In this document: piece by piece, positions 55,091-64,000 of the stretch
How the letters are laid out: every line of letters begins with the position of its first letter
How positions within the stretch are numbered: position 1 is the stretch's first letter
From: Corythucha ciliata
Lineage: Eukaryota > Arthropoda > Insecta > Hemiptera > Tingidae
Length of the DNA: 64,000 nt
Assembly: GCA_038030265.1 (NCBI GenBank)
Contig: CM075942.1
Coordinates: forward strand, 49,628,751 to 49,692,750
Reading direction: 5' to 3'
Translations under genes and position numbers: made by a program
The notes under the pieces: generated by a model
What the model was told of the DNA's origin: nothing
What the model saw: only the letters and a program-made list of their open reading frames with translations
The model's database searches: none

Positions 55091-55189
55091 TTATGCTTCA
55101 ATATAATGTACAATTCGGAATTTTCCATTTTCTTGGGAATTACCTCATTCGTGGTTTTTGGTGGAAACCTTGGTGCTTTTGGCGAAATT

Positions 55190-56060
55190 AGAAGATCGTG
55201 CTAATTTCTAAAAAACGATAAATTGCGGATACAATTAAGAAAAACGTTAAATCGCGGCTAAGATCGTGATTATGCGGCTAAATGGTCGAAAACACTCATG
55301 TATAGTTAAAATTGAGAAAATGCAAAAATTGTGTTTTTGGAGGCAAATCCGCAGGTAAAAAGAAGAAAAAGCTCTGGTTCGTGGCTAAAAGAGGCACAAA
55401 ATCGCGCTAAACGCGGCTAAAATTCGGATGAACTCCGGCTATAAATGATTAAATGTATATGCTGATTCGCCGCTAAAATTGGGATGAAGCGCTAATTCAC
55501 GGACAAAATTGAGAAAATGTGCTAATTTCACTCTCATACCTAATTGAGGAAAATTAAGCATTTGCCGAAAAAAATGAGAAAATGCCAATTCGGTGTTTCC
55601 AGAGGAAACTTCGCGACAATAATTTAGAAGGACGAGCTAATTCACTAATATAGTTGTGACAAATGCTAATTCGCGGCTAACATTTATCAAAATTGATCAA
55701 CTCGCTTCTAAAATTGAAAAAATGCCAAATCGTTGTTTCTGGGGGCGAGTTCCCTGCTAAAATGGACATAAAAGCGCTAGACCCAGGGCTGAAAGTGAAA
55801 AAAACAAACAAATAAAAAAACCGCGTACAAAGCGGGGGCTTTTCCCGCTGCATAAAAAAGAAAATGCGGGGATTCGCGTCTAAAATTGAAAAACAAATTC
55901 TAATTCACTGACAAAATTGAGAAAGTGTGCTTATTTCACGGCCACAATTGAAGGAAAAGCTAGCATTCACCGCTGAAAGGACATTTCGTTATTTATAGAG
56001 AAAAATTCGCCACTAAAATGGGGATTGAACGAGGTACTTCGCGACTGAAAGAAATCGTGA
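55190..56060 (+). repeat. Degenerate about 29-bp tandem array, forward
   Basis: Continues past the end of the duplication with units of the CGCTAATTCGCGGCTAAAAT plus TGAGAAAA type, for example 55360-55540, 55660-55700, 55850-55950. Short ORFs at 56018-56275 and 56080-56496 run through the boundary between forward and inverted arrays and are not convincing genes. Confidence 0.75.
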
Positions 56061-56299
56061 TGAAAAAAAATGATAGTTCGTGGAGGCTCTTTATTGGATT
56101 TCGGAGCCGACGAATTCATGCGACACCGCAAACGGTGAAAACGGCGATTTATGGTCCGATTACTTTAAGGAAATGCAGAAGTTTGCGATTCTGCCTTCAA
56201 TCTTTGTTAGCTCCACCCGTAGCTATACGGCGCCTGAGACAGAGCATACGCCTCAAACTAAAAGAGCAAATATGATTTTTATGTTGCTTTACATTATAA

Positions 56300-56710
56300 G
56301 TACGTCTTTTTCTCAATATCTGCCGCGAAGTCACCTCCGGAAACCGCGAGTTGGCCTTTTCTCAATTTTAGTAACGAAAGAGCGCTTTTTCTCAGTTTTA
56401 ACTGTAGTGAATTTGCGCTCTTTCCCAATTTCAGCTGCGAATCATAGCGTTTTAATAAATTTTAATCGCGAATCAGCGCTTTTCCTAAACATTTAACCAC
56501 GAACTAACGACTTTTCTCATCTTCAGCCGCGAAGTTGCGTCTAGAATTCTACATTCTTCTAAATTTTATTCGCATTTTCGCAAATTATAGCGCTTCACCT
56601 TAATTTTATCCGCGAATCAGCTCTTTGTCTTTTTAGCAATTTTAGTCGTGAATATAAGTGTTTTTCTCAATATCAGCCGTAAATTATCGCTTTTTCTCAA
56701 TTAGAAACGA
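56300..56710 (-). repeat. Degenerate about 29-bp tandem array, inverted
   Basis: Units read TTTTTCTCAATTTTAGCCGC GAATTAGCGC on the plus strand, the reverse complement of the preceding array. The two arrays are head to head with about 240 bp between them. Confidence 0.75.
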
Positions 56711-56714
56711 GTAC

Positions 56715-56964
56715 AGCGCCCCATGCACTAAGCTATTGCCTGCAGGCCGTCGCCTCAAGAGGCGAACGTCAGACCAAATTTGCCGAGCAAAATACACTGT
56801 CAGTCAACGATCTCACGTCCGATCCTAGCCGGTCCTACGGCCACACACCTTCAGTTTTCAAGTACTGCAGTCCATGACCTTCAGATTAACTGATAAATGT
56901 GTGGGGAACCCCGATCGACGGCCTCACGATTGCCTTCAGTTAAACTGACAGTGTATGGGGCGCT
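56715..56964. mobile_element. MITE with AGCGCCCCATGCACT ends
   Basis: Ends AGCGCCCCATGCACT and AGTGTATGGGGCGCT are inverted repeats. Inner words (ACACTGTCAGT and ACTGACAGTGT) extend the pairing. The interior is GC-richer than the flanks and non-coding. Flanking TAC/TAA suggests but does not prove a 3-bp target duplication. The following 56965-57590 has no recognised repeat and no convincing gene. Confidence 0.7.
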
Positions 56965-57595
56965 TAAGTGATTTTGTTTACCATCCCACTAACATAATCG
57001 CAGTCCGCCCCCCTCGCCAGTAGGTACCTCGATTCGCTACTGGCCTGAGGTCTCGTGTTGAGTTCAATGTTAACTGACATCTCCTTCTTGACCTCTTATG
57101 GTTTTTATGATCCTTTAGACCTTTTACGATACCCTCAACACAAAAATTGCAATTCAGCCACCTTCCCTCTCTGGAGACTCATTGCCAGAACATAAAACTG
57201 TTGATTGAGCAGCTAAATCTGGTTTTTTGAGATTTTTTGTAGGCACCGAACCAATTATTCACTACCCTTAACAAACCATTTTACCTATAGAAATCTGGAC
57301 CACCGGCTGTGATATTTTTATTTCGTCTCTATAGGACAATATTTTGGCCTCCGAATTCCGATACTGCCATACTGGCCATTATTTTGACTCAATGAACGCC
57401 AGAAACAGCCCTATCAATTTCTGGACTGGTGTAAAACCCCCCTCCCTTGTTCTGTTCAACACACACGCACTTCCTTCAGGTGTAATGGGGCACGGAGCGC
57501 CTCGGCTCCTATGTAGTTAATAAATGTAATCACGCCTCACCTGTAGAAATACGGGAGAAGGATGAGCCCCTTGTCCTTCTCGCACCCATTTACAG

Positions 57596-57708
57596 ATAAT
57601 AAGTGCACTTACGATCTGAAAGTGCAGCCCTACACCAAGTGCCTGCTTGACGGTCCTTATAAACCTTATAAAGACTCGAAATATTGCTGTGAGAGAACGG
57701 AGGAGTAA
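57596..57708 (+). CDS. Putative terminal exon of a small cysteine-rich protein
   Basis: A strong pyrimidine tract and ACAG (57570-57595) precede an open exon encoding NKCTYDLKVQPYTKCLLDGP and then YKPYKDSKYCCERTEE, ended by TAA at 57706-57708. It has four cysteines in 36 residues, including a CC pair, with many Tyr/Lys/Asp, as in small secreted peptides. No partner exon with a signal peptide was found upstream within the window, and the family is unknown to me. The clear acceptor and composition argue for a real exon; the shortness argues for caution. Confidence 0.45.
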
Positions 57709-58600
57709 ATAATTACAAGTATAATTTACAAGTTTATGGACTTAGTGGCAGAAGTCCGTATTTTTTATTTGCAGTTTTTTGTTTTCTATTGATGAAATTA
57801 TGGGTAAAGAAATAAATAAAAATAAAAAAATGCTTCGTGCAATAACCTTTTAGCTTAGCCCTCCCGCACCCAATCATCACAACACAACTCACTCGCAAAC
57901 GTTTTAAATTTTTAGGAGATGAACTCATTCAATCGACGAATCATGAACTTGTCCCTCCGACGATCAACCCAATACATTTTCTCACGAATGGCCCAGCTCC
58001 TCGCAAATACGTGAGATGCATAAAGACAAATTCAAGTCACCTCAAATGGCAAAGTGTCCAACTGTGGCAAAGTGTGATGGCGTTTAGGGGGCAGTAGAAC
58101 GCGTACGATCCTAAAAACAAAAAAATGAAACAATTGGGGGCAACTTTGTATAAAAAATAAAATAAAAAAAGAATCAATGGGTAGCGAGGAGGGCTGATAA
58201 ACATTCTTCTGAATTTGAGGGTTATATGTATTGAAAACGAGGAAGTGCCACGCAGGATATACCTAAGGAGATTTCGAAGTTTCGTTTTTTTTTTTTAATT
58301 ATTGAATGACTAATTTAGGTTGCAATGGGCGTGCGAACACTACGTTCAGACCCCGGATCCAAAATTTTGAAATGATAGATGATGGGCTTCCAGGATCACC
58401 CTGATTTCCAAAAAATTACCCCCTCCATCTCACCACACCAGAATTCTTTCCTTTCTTGTTTCTCGTGAAGAGCATAAAAAAAAAAAAAAAAATTGTATGA
58501 CGAACTGATGGTAAGTGGGGAGGGAATAAGCTATCTTGGAGGGAAAGTAGTGACTTTTTTTGGTCTATCCGTGTTCTCTCTCCAGCGTGGTACAGTTAGC
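57709..58600. other. Intergenic region, no gene recognised
   Basis: A/T-rich with poly-A and poly-T runs (near 58280-58300 and 58475-58492). Short minus ORFs lack motifs. It lies between the cysteine-rich exon and the next promoter. Confidence 0.4.
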
Positions 58601-58639
58601 TTCGTATACCGGGGGGGCCCCAGCGCGGAAAAAGAAGGA

Positions 58640-58680
58640 AGTTCAGTCGGTCTTTGAATGTACCTGCGGACAGGTGTAAG
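58640..58680 (+). promoter_or_regulatory. Candidate TATA-less core promoter (Inr, weak DPE)
   Basis: TTCAGTCGG at 58642-58650 matches the arthropod initiator TCAGTY. Counting A at 58645 as +1, AGGTG begins at +28, one mismatch from the DPE consensus RGWYV. The first ATG of the downstream coding exon is about 230 bp further, a plausible 5' UTR. Inferred from motifs only. Confidence 0.35.
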
Positions 58681-58874
58681 AGAAAGCTGATATATACCTT
58701 TTCAGAGCGGAGAGAGCGACGATAGAGAGAGAGTGAGGTAGAATAGCTCCGTTGAGTTATTAAAAGTGTCGTTTTAATTCCGGGACTTATTTGTCGAACT
58801 TATATTGTGCGTCGTTCGATTAAAAAAATAATTTATCGGGAGGTTGGTGTAAAAAAAAACTAGCAAATTTCGTC

Positions 58875-58980
58875 ATGAAATTCGAGCCGGGTATTTCGCC
58901 GGTGCCTCCGGCGATGACCAAGTTGGCGATTTTGGTGATTCTTCTTCTCGTCTTTTTGTCTTCAGCGACCGCGATAGAAC
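58875..58980 (+). CDS. First coding exon of a secreted or membrane protein
   Basis: ATG at 58875 opens MKFEPGISPVPPAMTKLAIL followed by VILLLVFLSSATAIE, a hydrophobic core ending in small residues (SSATA) as at a signal-peptidase site. A consensus donor, GAAC|GTAAGT, ends the exon at 58980 in phase 1. An inner Met (MTKLAIL...) could be the true start, giving a more standard signal peptide. The continuing frame into the intron stops at about 59084 and is not coding. Downstream exons were not identified to the window end, so the intron would exceed 5 kb or the next exon is unrecognised. Product unknown. Confidence 0.65.
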
Positions 58981-60180
58981 GTAAGTTTTTTCGACGCACC
59001 TTTCTCTTGTTGTGGCTTCATTTTTTTTCCTTATTTAAAAACTGGGGTAATTGGGATTCGATGAATAAAAAAGGGGGCGTATGAAGGAAAAGGATCTACG
59101 CGCGGGATGATAGGCGTAAACAAGGGATTCGTGGGAGCTTCATGATGATAGGGTCCTTACGATGAGAAGGATGGTGAAGTGGTTGCTAACAACTTTCTTT
59201 CCCTTCCTAATGGCTTTTACGCCCCCCCCCCCCAAATGAAGAGATTTGCTAAATTGCTCTCAGACCAGATCTTCTTTTAACGAGCTAAGTCCTCTTTCCG
59301 CGAATTTGTAGTAAACGTCTTCTATTCCTCCGGCGCGTATTTCTAACGGAGAAAGTGAGTGGATTGTCCAAACATTGACACCTGTTAACGGTAGTAGAAA
59401 TAAGGGACGGGGGCCTCTTTCCTTCTCCGTCTGTGTCGTCCCGCTTCGTTGCCCTCCCGGTGGCCCTTTTATTTAATTTTTTTTTTCTTCTGGAAACAAA
59501 ACGGATGTTGTGAAGGAATAGAGCCACTGCACGCATCGCTTTTTTCTATTCGAGAGACATCCGTGGTAATCAACGATCTAATGGAGGCCCCATGGTGTGA
59601 TCCTCAAGGCGAGGTGGCACCGACGTTATCCCTCGTCACTCACCAAAAACCTAAAATTCTGGCACAAAATTTCATTATGAGCCCTAAAACTGCAAATAGG
59701 TCATAAACACAGTCTAATATTTAAAAACTGGGAAATTGCGCCCCAAAATTCGGTTGGCTGAGAGGAAAAAACTGTGCGCCCAATTGGGCGGATTGTTCCT
59801 AAAAATGGAAGTTCTGCTCAGCATCTGTTTATTCGGCCAGAAAACAAGACAATGTCAACATGGGCCATTATTTTTCGATTGGAATAATCGGAAATTTTCT
59901 CTTCGATGTTTAGCTCACAATAGCTAACAATTTGACCCAAAACTGGACATATTTTTTGCTCTAGGAACTCATTTTTTTACGAAGCAATGAGTCCAAGAAA
60001 CAACAATGGCGGTCCAAGAAACAGTAAATTATTGTACTGAAAATCTGATTGTTTGATAAAAGAAAAGGTTAAAATCGGGCCCCAGAAAGTTGGCAATTTG
60101 GTCGAAATTGTCTAATCGATTCCATTGGAAGTGAAGGGCGTAAATCTTACGACGTTGCTTGAAGCTGACTTGTTAGTGCT
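58981..60180. other. Probable intron sequence with diverged repeat units
   Basis: Starts with the GTAAGT donor. Contains a C-run at 59222-59234, and from about 59640 loose repeats such as CCAAAACTGGxCAATTTG similar to the CTGTCAATT array that follows. A + frame at 59449-59706 is open but has no recognised domain. Confidence 0.4.
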
Positions 60181-60560
60181 GGAAACGGTCGATTCACCCC
60201 CAAAAAACTGTCAATTCACTCAGTAAAAACTGACAACTCCCCCATAAAAACCGGTCAATTCGCCCGTAAGAATAACTGTCAATTATCGCACAAATACTGA
60301 TAACTCACCCGTAAAAACTGTCAATTCGTGCATAAAAATCGTTAATTCGTTCATAAAAGATGTCAACGTTACCATAAAACTGTCAATTCACTCATTAAAA
60401 AACTGTAATTTCACCCATAAAACTGTCAATTTGTCTATAAGAACTGAAAGGTAAGGTCAAAAAACTGTCAATTCATCCAGAAAAAACTGTCAATGTGGCC
60501 ATAAAACTGTTAGTTCATCCGTGAAAACACTATCGGGCCCAGAAACTGCCAATTCAGCCC
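60180..60560 (-). repeat. Degenerate tandem repeat, AAAAACTGTCAATTCACCCA type
   Basis: About 15 units of 20-24 bp reading AAAACTGTCAATTCxxCCAT, the reverse complement of the array after the kinesin exon (4890-5620). No coding signal. Confidence 0.8.
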
Positions 60561-61079
60561 CAACCTCTTCCAGTTACAGACAAGGCAGTTTTACTGACCC
60601 CCCCCCCCTGAAATAATTATGCAATCCCCCTCCTTCGTATCATTATTTCTGGAAAAAAGTGAGTTTGAACGGAAACCCGGAAGGGTGCGTTTGCCCCCCT
60701 CCACACCATCCTCCTACCACAGTAGTTCTTGAGATGCGTCCATAAAAAGCAGTCATTTGCGTATTCAGGCTAATAAAAAAAGGTCAATTTCAGCCCTGAG
60801 TTGCTTGTTCGCCACGGAATCTTCCCAGTAAGAAACGCAACAGATCTCGAAACTGTCAATACAGCCCGCTCTTCACCATCAGCGACATACACAGATGAAA
60901 CATTTTTACTGTCCCCATCCTGGTTATTCATCATTATAATTACGGTATTTTTGACAGTTTTGGGCACGTTTTCACGGGTCCTACAAATGTGGCCATGAAC
61001 GTATGCCACGCATCAAGGCCACGTTGGCATTGGCCACTAATGCTTTTTCTTAATTTCAGCGTGAGCATGCCTTATGAAC

Positions 61080-62100
61080 AATCCGTTAGCGCTATTTTAC
61101 AGTTTTAGCACCCCAAGGACCTACAGAAACTGGAAATTAGCGTTTTCCACCAGTGTTTGTCGCATTGCACGGATATTATCAATTTTAGTCGGGAATAGCA
61201 ATAATTTAGCCGGGAATAGCGTTGAATTTGGGGTTTTTCTCAATTCTTTGCCGCGTCCGTGAACCGCGAATTTCTGCGAAATTGGAGAAAAGCCGCTAAT
61301 TCGGGGATCACGAACGAAAAACAACTGGCAAACAACTACCCGATCAAACTCATAAAAAAAATAGTTACTTGCATTTCTACACCGTTCAAACAATCAACTT
61401 CAAGTCACACCAACTATTCAAGATTTTGATGACCAACCTTGTTCCTTGTGCCTTGTTTAAGTGGGCGCCGGTAATTTCGAATATTTTTTGCTGAATTAGG
61501 TACATATAACCAGGGGCGTCTACACAAGGGGGGGTTGGACTATCTGACGCTAGGGGGGGAGGGAGCTCAAAACTTCATTGGGGGGGGGGCAATATTCGTG
61601 GTAGTGGGGGAGCGTCCAAAAGTGTCAAGGGGCGATGCTGTCCGATAATTCTTGATTGGCGTGTGCACTAAGTGGACACAGGGAGGAGGTATAATCCAGG
61701 ACATGTAGCACACAATAAGGCTAGGAATTTTACCGGAGGGGGGGGGGCTAGGTGTATTTGTCCACCCTGGTAACACGATGCAACTTCCAGACCAAAATTG
61801 TGAAAAAATCGCAGAATCGCGGACTATAGAGCCATTTTATAGCTAAATTTCGGAATAAAACACCAAAATATTCTGTTCTTGAAAATCCATCAATTCGGGG
61901 CTGAAATTGAGTGAAAGCTGTAAATAGCGGCTAAAATTTCTCAATTTTAGACGTGATCAAGCGCTTTTTTTAATCAATTTTTTAACGCTAATTAGTGCAT
62001 TTTCTCACTAATATTTGTGAATTAGCGATTTACCTCAATTCTAGACGCGGACTTGGTTCAAGAACAGCACATTAAGGCGTTTTAATTTATTTTAGCTATA
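61080..62100 (-). repeat. Scattered inverted about 29-bp units with G-rich interruptions
   Basis: CAATTTTAGxCGxGAATAGC and TTTTCTCAATT words at 61170-61260 and 61930-62060 match the inverted 29-bp array. Between them, 61490-61760 is G-run-rich (several GGGGGGG tracts) without a recognised gene. Confidence 0.55.
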
Positions 62101-62181
62101 AAATGGCTCTATACTCCGCGATAGCACTCTAACTTACCTCATAGCAAGCATTTGTAAAAAGAGCTGACTCGCGGAATATAA

Positions 62182-62321
62182 AGCCCTGTTCACACGATGC
62201 AATGTTTGAAGCTATATTGCATGCTGGTTTTTTAAAAACATATGTTCCTAGGTAGTGACCGGATGTTTTTGAAAACCAGCACGCAATATAGCTTCAAACA
62301 TTGCATCGTGTGGACAGGGCT
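62182..62321. mobile_element. MITE, AGCCCTGTTCACACGATGCA family (copy 2)
   Basis: Ends AGCCCTGTTCACACGATGCA and TGCATCGTGTGGACAGGGCT. The interior matches copy 19872-20007, with its middle (GTTTTTAAAAACAT...) arranged in the opposite order. Embedded in 29-bp array sequence, as is copy 1. Confidence 0.88.
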
Positions 62322-62329
62322 TAGTTGGG

Positions 62330-62990
62330 AAAATACTAATTCACGCCTGAAATTGGGAAAAATCGCTGATAACAGACTAAAATGAGAAAGAAAAACTCAT
62401 GCTAATTGAAAGAAAAACTAATGCTGAAATTGAGGCAAACGGATGATTCGCGGTTAAAAATGAACAAAAATCACTATAATTTGCGGATGATATTGAGGAA
62501 CAGTGCTAAAATTCTTGAATAAAATGTAGAAAAAGCGCTAATTCCCGGTTAAGATTGAGAAAAGCACTAATTCGTTGGTAAAATTTAAAAAAAGTGCCGA
62601 TTCATGGCCAAAATTGAGAAGAACGCTAATTCACGACTAAAATTAAGTAAACGAAAATTCACGACTCTTTGATGAAGGAATATTCTTGGCCAAAATTGAG
62701 AAAAGGCGCTAACTAATGGCCAAGATTGGAAAAAGCCGCTAATTCGCGGCAAATGTTAAGAAACATTGCACATTCGCGGGTAAAATGAAGAAAAATCACT
62801 AGTTCGTGGCTAAAATTGAGAAAAACGATTATTCATAAGAAAGGAAAACACTAATTTGCGGCTAAAATTTAGAAATAGCTCAAATACCCAGGTAAAATTG
62901 AGAAAAATACGCAAATTCAAGGCCATAATGGAGAAAAAAGCTAATTAGCCATATTTTATGGCGAATAAGCCATAATTTAACGCTACGTGG
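62330..62990 (+). repeat. Degenerate about 29-bp tandem array, forward
   Basis: Contains the clearest units in the window. Between about 62535 and 62645 four successive units measure 28-30 bp each (GCGCTAATTCCCGGTTAAGA and following). Variation is mostly substitution plus 1-3 bp indels. Confidence 0.85.
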
Positions 62991-63600
62991 TGTTTCTTTC
63001 ATCCAATTTGTCAAAATTAGGCACTGAAATTTATTTTCACTGTGAGGGGGGATTACTCCTCATTTGGGGGGGATTTCGCTTTCGCGTCCGGCCATCAGGG
63101 GGGAATAGGCGCCGCTGCAAATAACTTGCTTGTATCTCGTGTAGAGAGAACTCCCATTCCTTAAAATTCTATTTTTACCCACGTACTCCTGTTTCTTCTG
63201 GTAAAAGTTTATTAAAAAACACCGAGATCAAAAAGTTGCTCGCTGGGCTTCTCGGGCGCACACTGGGCAACTATATTCGAGAAGACTTTATTTCTTTATT
63301 TTACTCTGGTTTCGAGCAGAGCGGGCAACTTTTAATCACACAAATTCAATGTGTTCCATTTCCCGGCAACAATTATTGACTCACCCAAGGGATCGCTCCA
63401 GTTGGAAACTTTTAAGCACGGCAACTTTTTAGTTACCTGCGTGCGCGGATTACTAAGATTCAATGCGTTCCATTTTTGTGACTAAATAGTTGCCTGATAA
63501 AAATCGCCAGTGTGTCCCTAGCCTAAGATTCTTTGGCTGATTTGAAAATGTTTTGGTAATAGAACGGTTAGAGGGCCAAATAGACAGTTTAAGCGTTGCC
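62991..63600. other. Unassigned, possible palindromic element with GGGCAACT words
   Basis: GGGCGCACACTGGGCAACTA near 63254 and CGCCAGTGTGTCCCTAGCC near 63508 are inverted relatives, and GCAACTTTT(A/T)A recurs between them. An element is possible but its ends are unclear. No gene. Confidence 0.3.
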
Positions 63601-64000
63601 CCAATCGTTTGTTTCGCTACAAATTCAGACAGAACGTCGTTTCTTTACGTTTTGTTTAGCGTTTAGTAAACAAACGACGTTCTGTCTGAATGTGTAGCGA
63701 AACAAACGATTGGTGTCCCGGGTCATGCGTGTCGATGCGTGAAGTTGGCGGCACACATTTTGTTTTTTTTTTTTAAATTGTATGTTGCAGTGCTAAACAA
63801 ACGAAAATTTGGGCTAAACAAACGTAAAACAAACGATTTTTTGACCGAATATGTAGTGAAACAAACGATTGTGGTCATGTGTTCCGTTGCGTGAAGTTGG
63901 CGGCACAAATTATGTATTTTCTTATAAATAAATGTTTTGCAGGGCTAAACAAACGAAAATTTCGGCTAAACAAACGACGTTCTGTCTGAATATGTATAGC
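63600..64000. repeat. AACAAACGA-rich palindrome and 159-bp tandem duplication
   Basis: CCAATCGTTTGTTTCGCTAC at 63599 pairs with GTAGCGAAACAAACGATTGG ending near 63714. After it, the block from 63699 repeats at 63858 (period 159), with GTGAAGTTGGCGGCACA and GCTAAACAAACGAAAATTT in both. It continues past the window end. Confidence 0.75.

Larger units (their letters stand above)
47280..55303 (+). repeat. Segmental duplication, copy 2
   Basis: Second copy of 40136-46073, separated from it by 1.2 kb of repeats. It contains the same ordered parts: minisatellite 49848-50042, array pieces, nested MITEs, unique block 51660-53860, array 53870-54180 and retrotransposon end 54290-55090. It also carries two additional insertions, 47971-49268 and 50801-51649. 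Indels in homopolymers and a missing about 36-bp repeat stretch near 54160 distinguish the copies. Divergence is low, so the event is recent relative to other repeats here. Confidence 0.93.

Noticed and set aside
1..64000. tRNA, rRNA or other structured RNA genes
   Set aside because: No cloverleaf box A/B pairs or rRNA core sequences were noticed by eye; a tRNAscan-SE or Infernal run would be decisive.

Overview
This window is eukaryotic and animal-like. Genes are split by GT-AG introns, coding islands are sparse, and most of the sequence is transposon debris and degenerate tandem repeats. The mix of R1-like and RNase H-bearing non-LTR retrotransposons, a GIY-YIG (Penelope-like) fragment, THAP transposases and many short palindromic elements suggests an invertebrate, most likely an arthropod with a repeat-rich genome. 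I cannot name the species.

Four host genes can be supported. (1) A kinesin-2 gene of KIF3B/Klp68D type (about 4.18-7.38 kb, +), seen only as the C-terminal half of the motor and a tail exon, with two altered signature residues. (2) A complete seven-exon L-lactate dehydrogenase gene (18.14-21.67 kb, -), which splices to a 329-residue protein. (3) An electron-transfer-flavoprotein:ubiquinone oxidoreductase gene (37.33-39.30 kb, +), with eight exons running to the stop and the N-terminal FAD exons not found. (4) The first exon of a secreted or membrane protein (58.88 kb, +), which runs off the window. A 36-residue cysteine-rich terminal exon (57.60 kb, +) may be a fifth.

The best-preserved mobile system lies at about 10-16.1 kb. 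A four-exon THAP-DDE transposase gene (-) converges on a SWIM-YqaJ nuclease gene (+). I rebuilt both across splice sites. The transposase comes to 578 codons with zinc ligands and DDE residues in place. This pairing is what I recall for ISL2EU/IS4EU-type DNA transposons. One transposase exon is tandemly duplicated, and the second copy is dead.

Layout: 0-3 kb, palindromic element and non-LTR copy 1; 3-7.4 kb, kinesin remnant embedded in degenerate repeat arrays; 7.6-13.4 kb, a cluster of short palindromic elements (several with 3-bp TTA/TAA target duplications) and the YqaJ gene; 13.5-16.1 kb, transposase; 18-22.5 kb, LDH; 22.6-31 kb, a nest of about 295-bp tandem units, long-inverted-repeat elements and a fold-back element; 31.4-37.2 kb, a large palindrome and retrotransposon fragments around a 500-bp assembly gap; 37.3-39.3 kb, ETF-QO; 40.1-55.3 kb, a direct segmental duplication; 55-64 kb, degenerate about 29-bp arrays, more palindromic elements and the two small-exon genes.

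The duplication is informative because its two copies act as before/after snapshots. One insertion in copy 2 has a clean empty site in copy 1. A second insertion, carrying a THAP exon, corresponds in copy 1 to what looks like an excision footprint.
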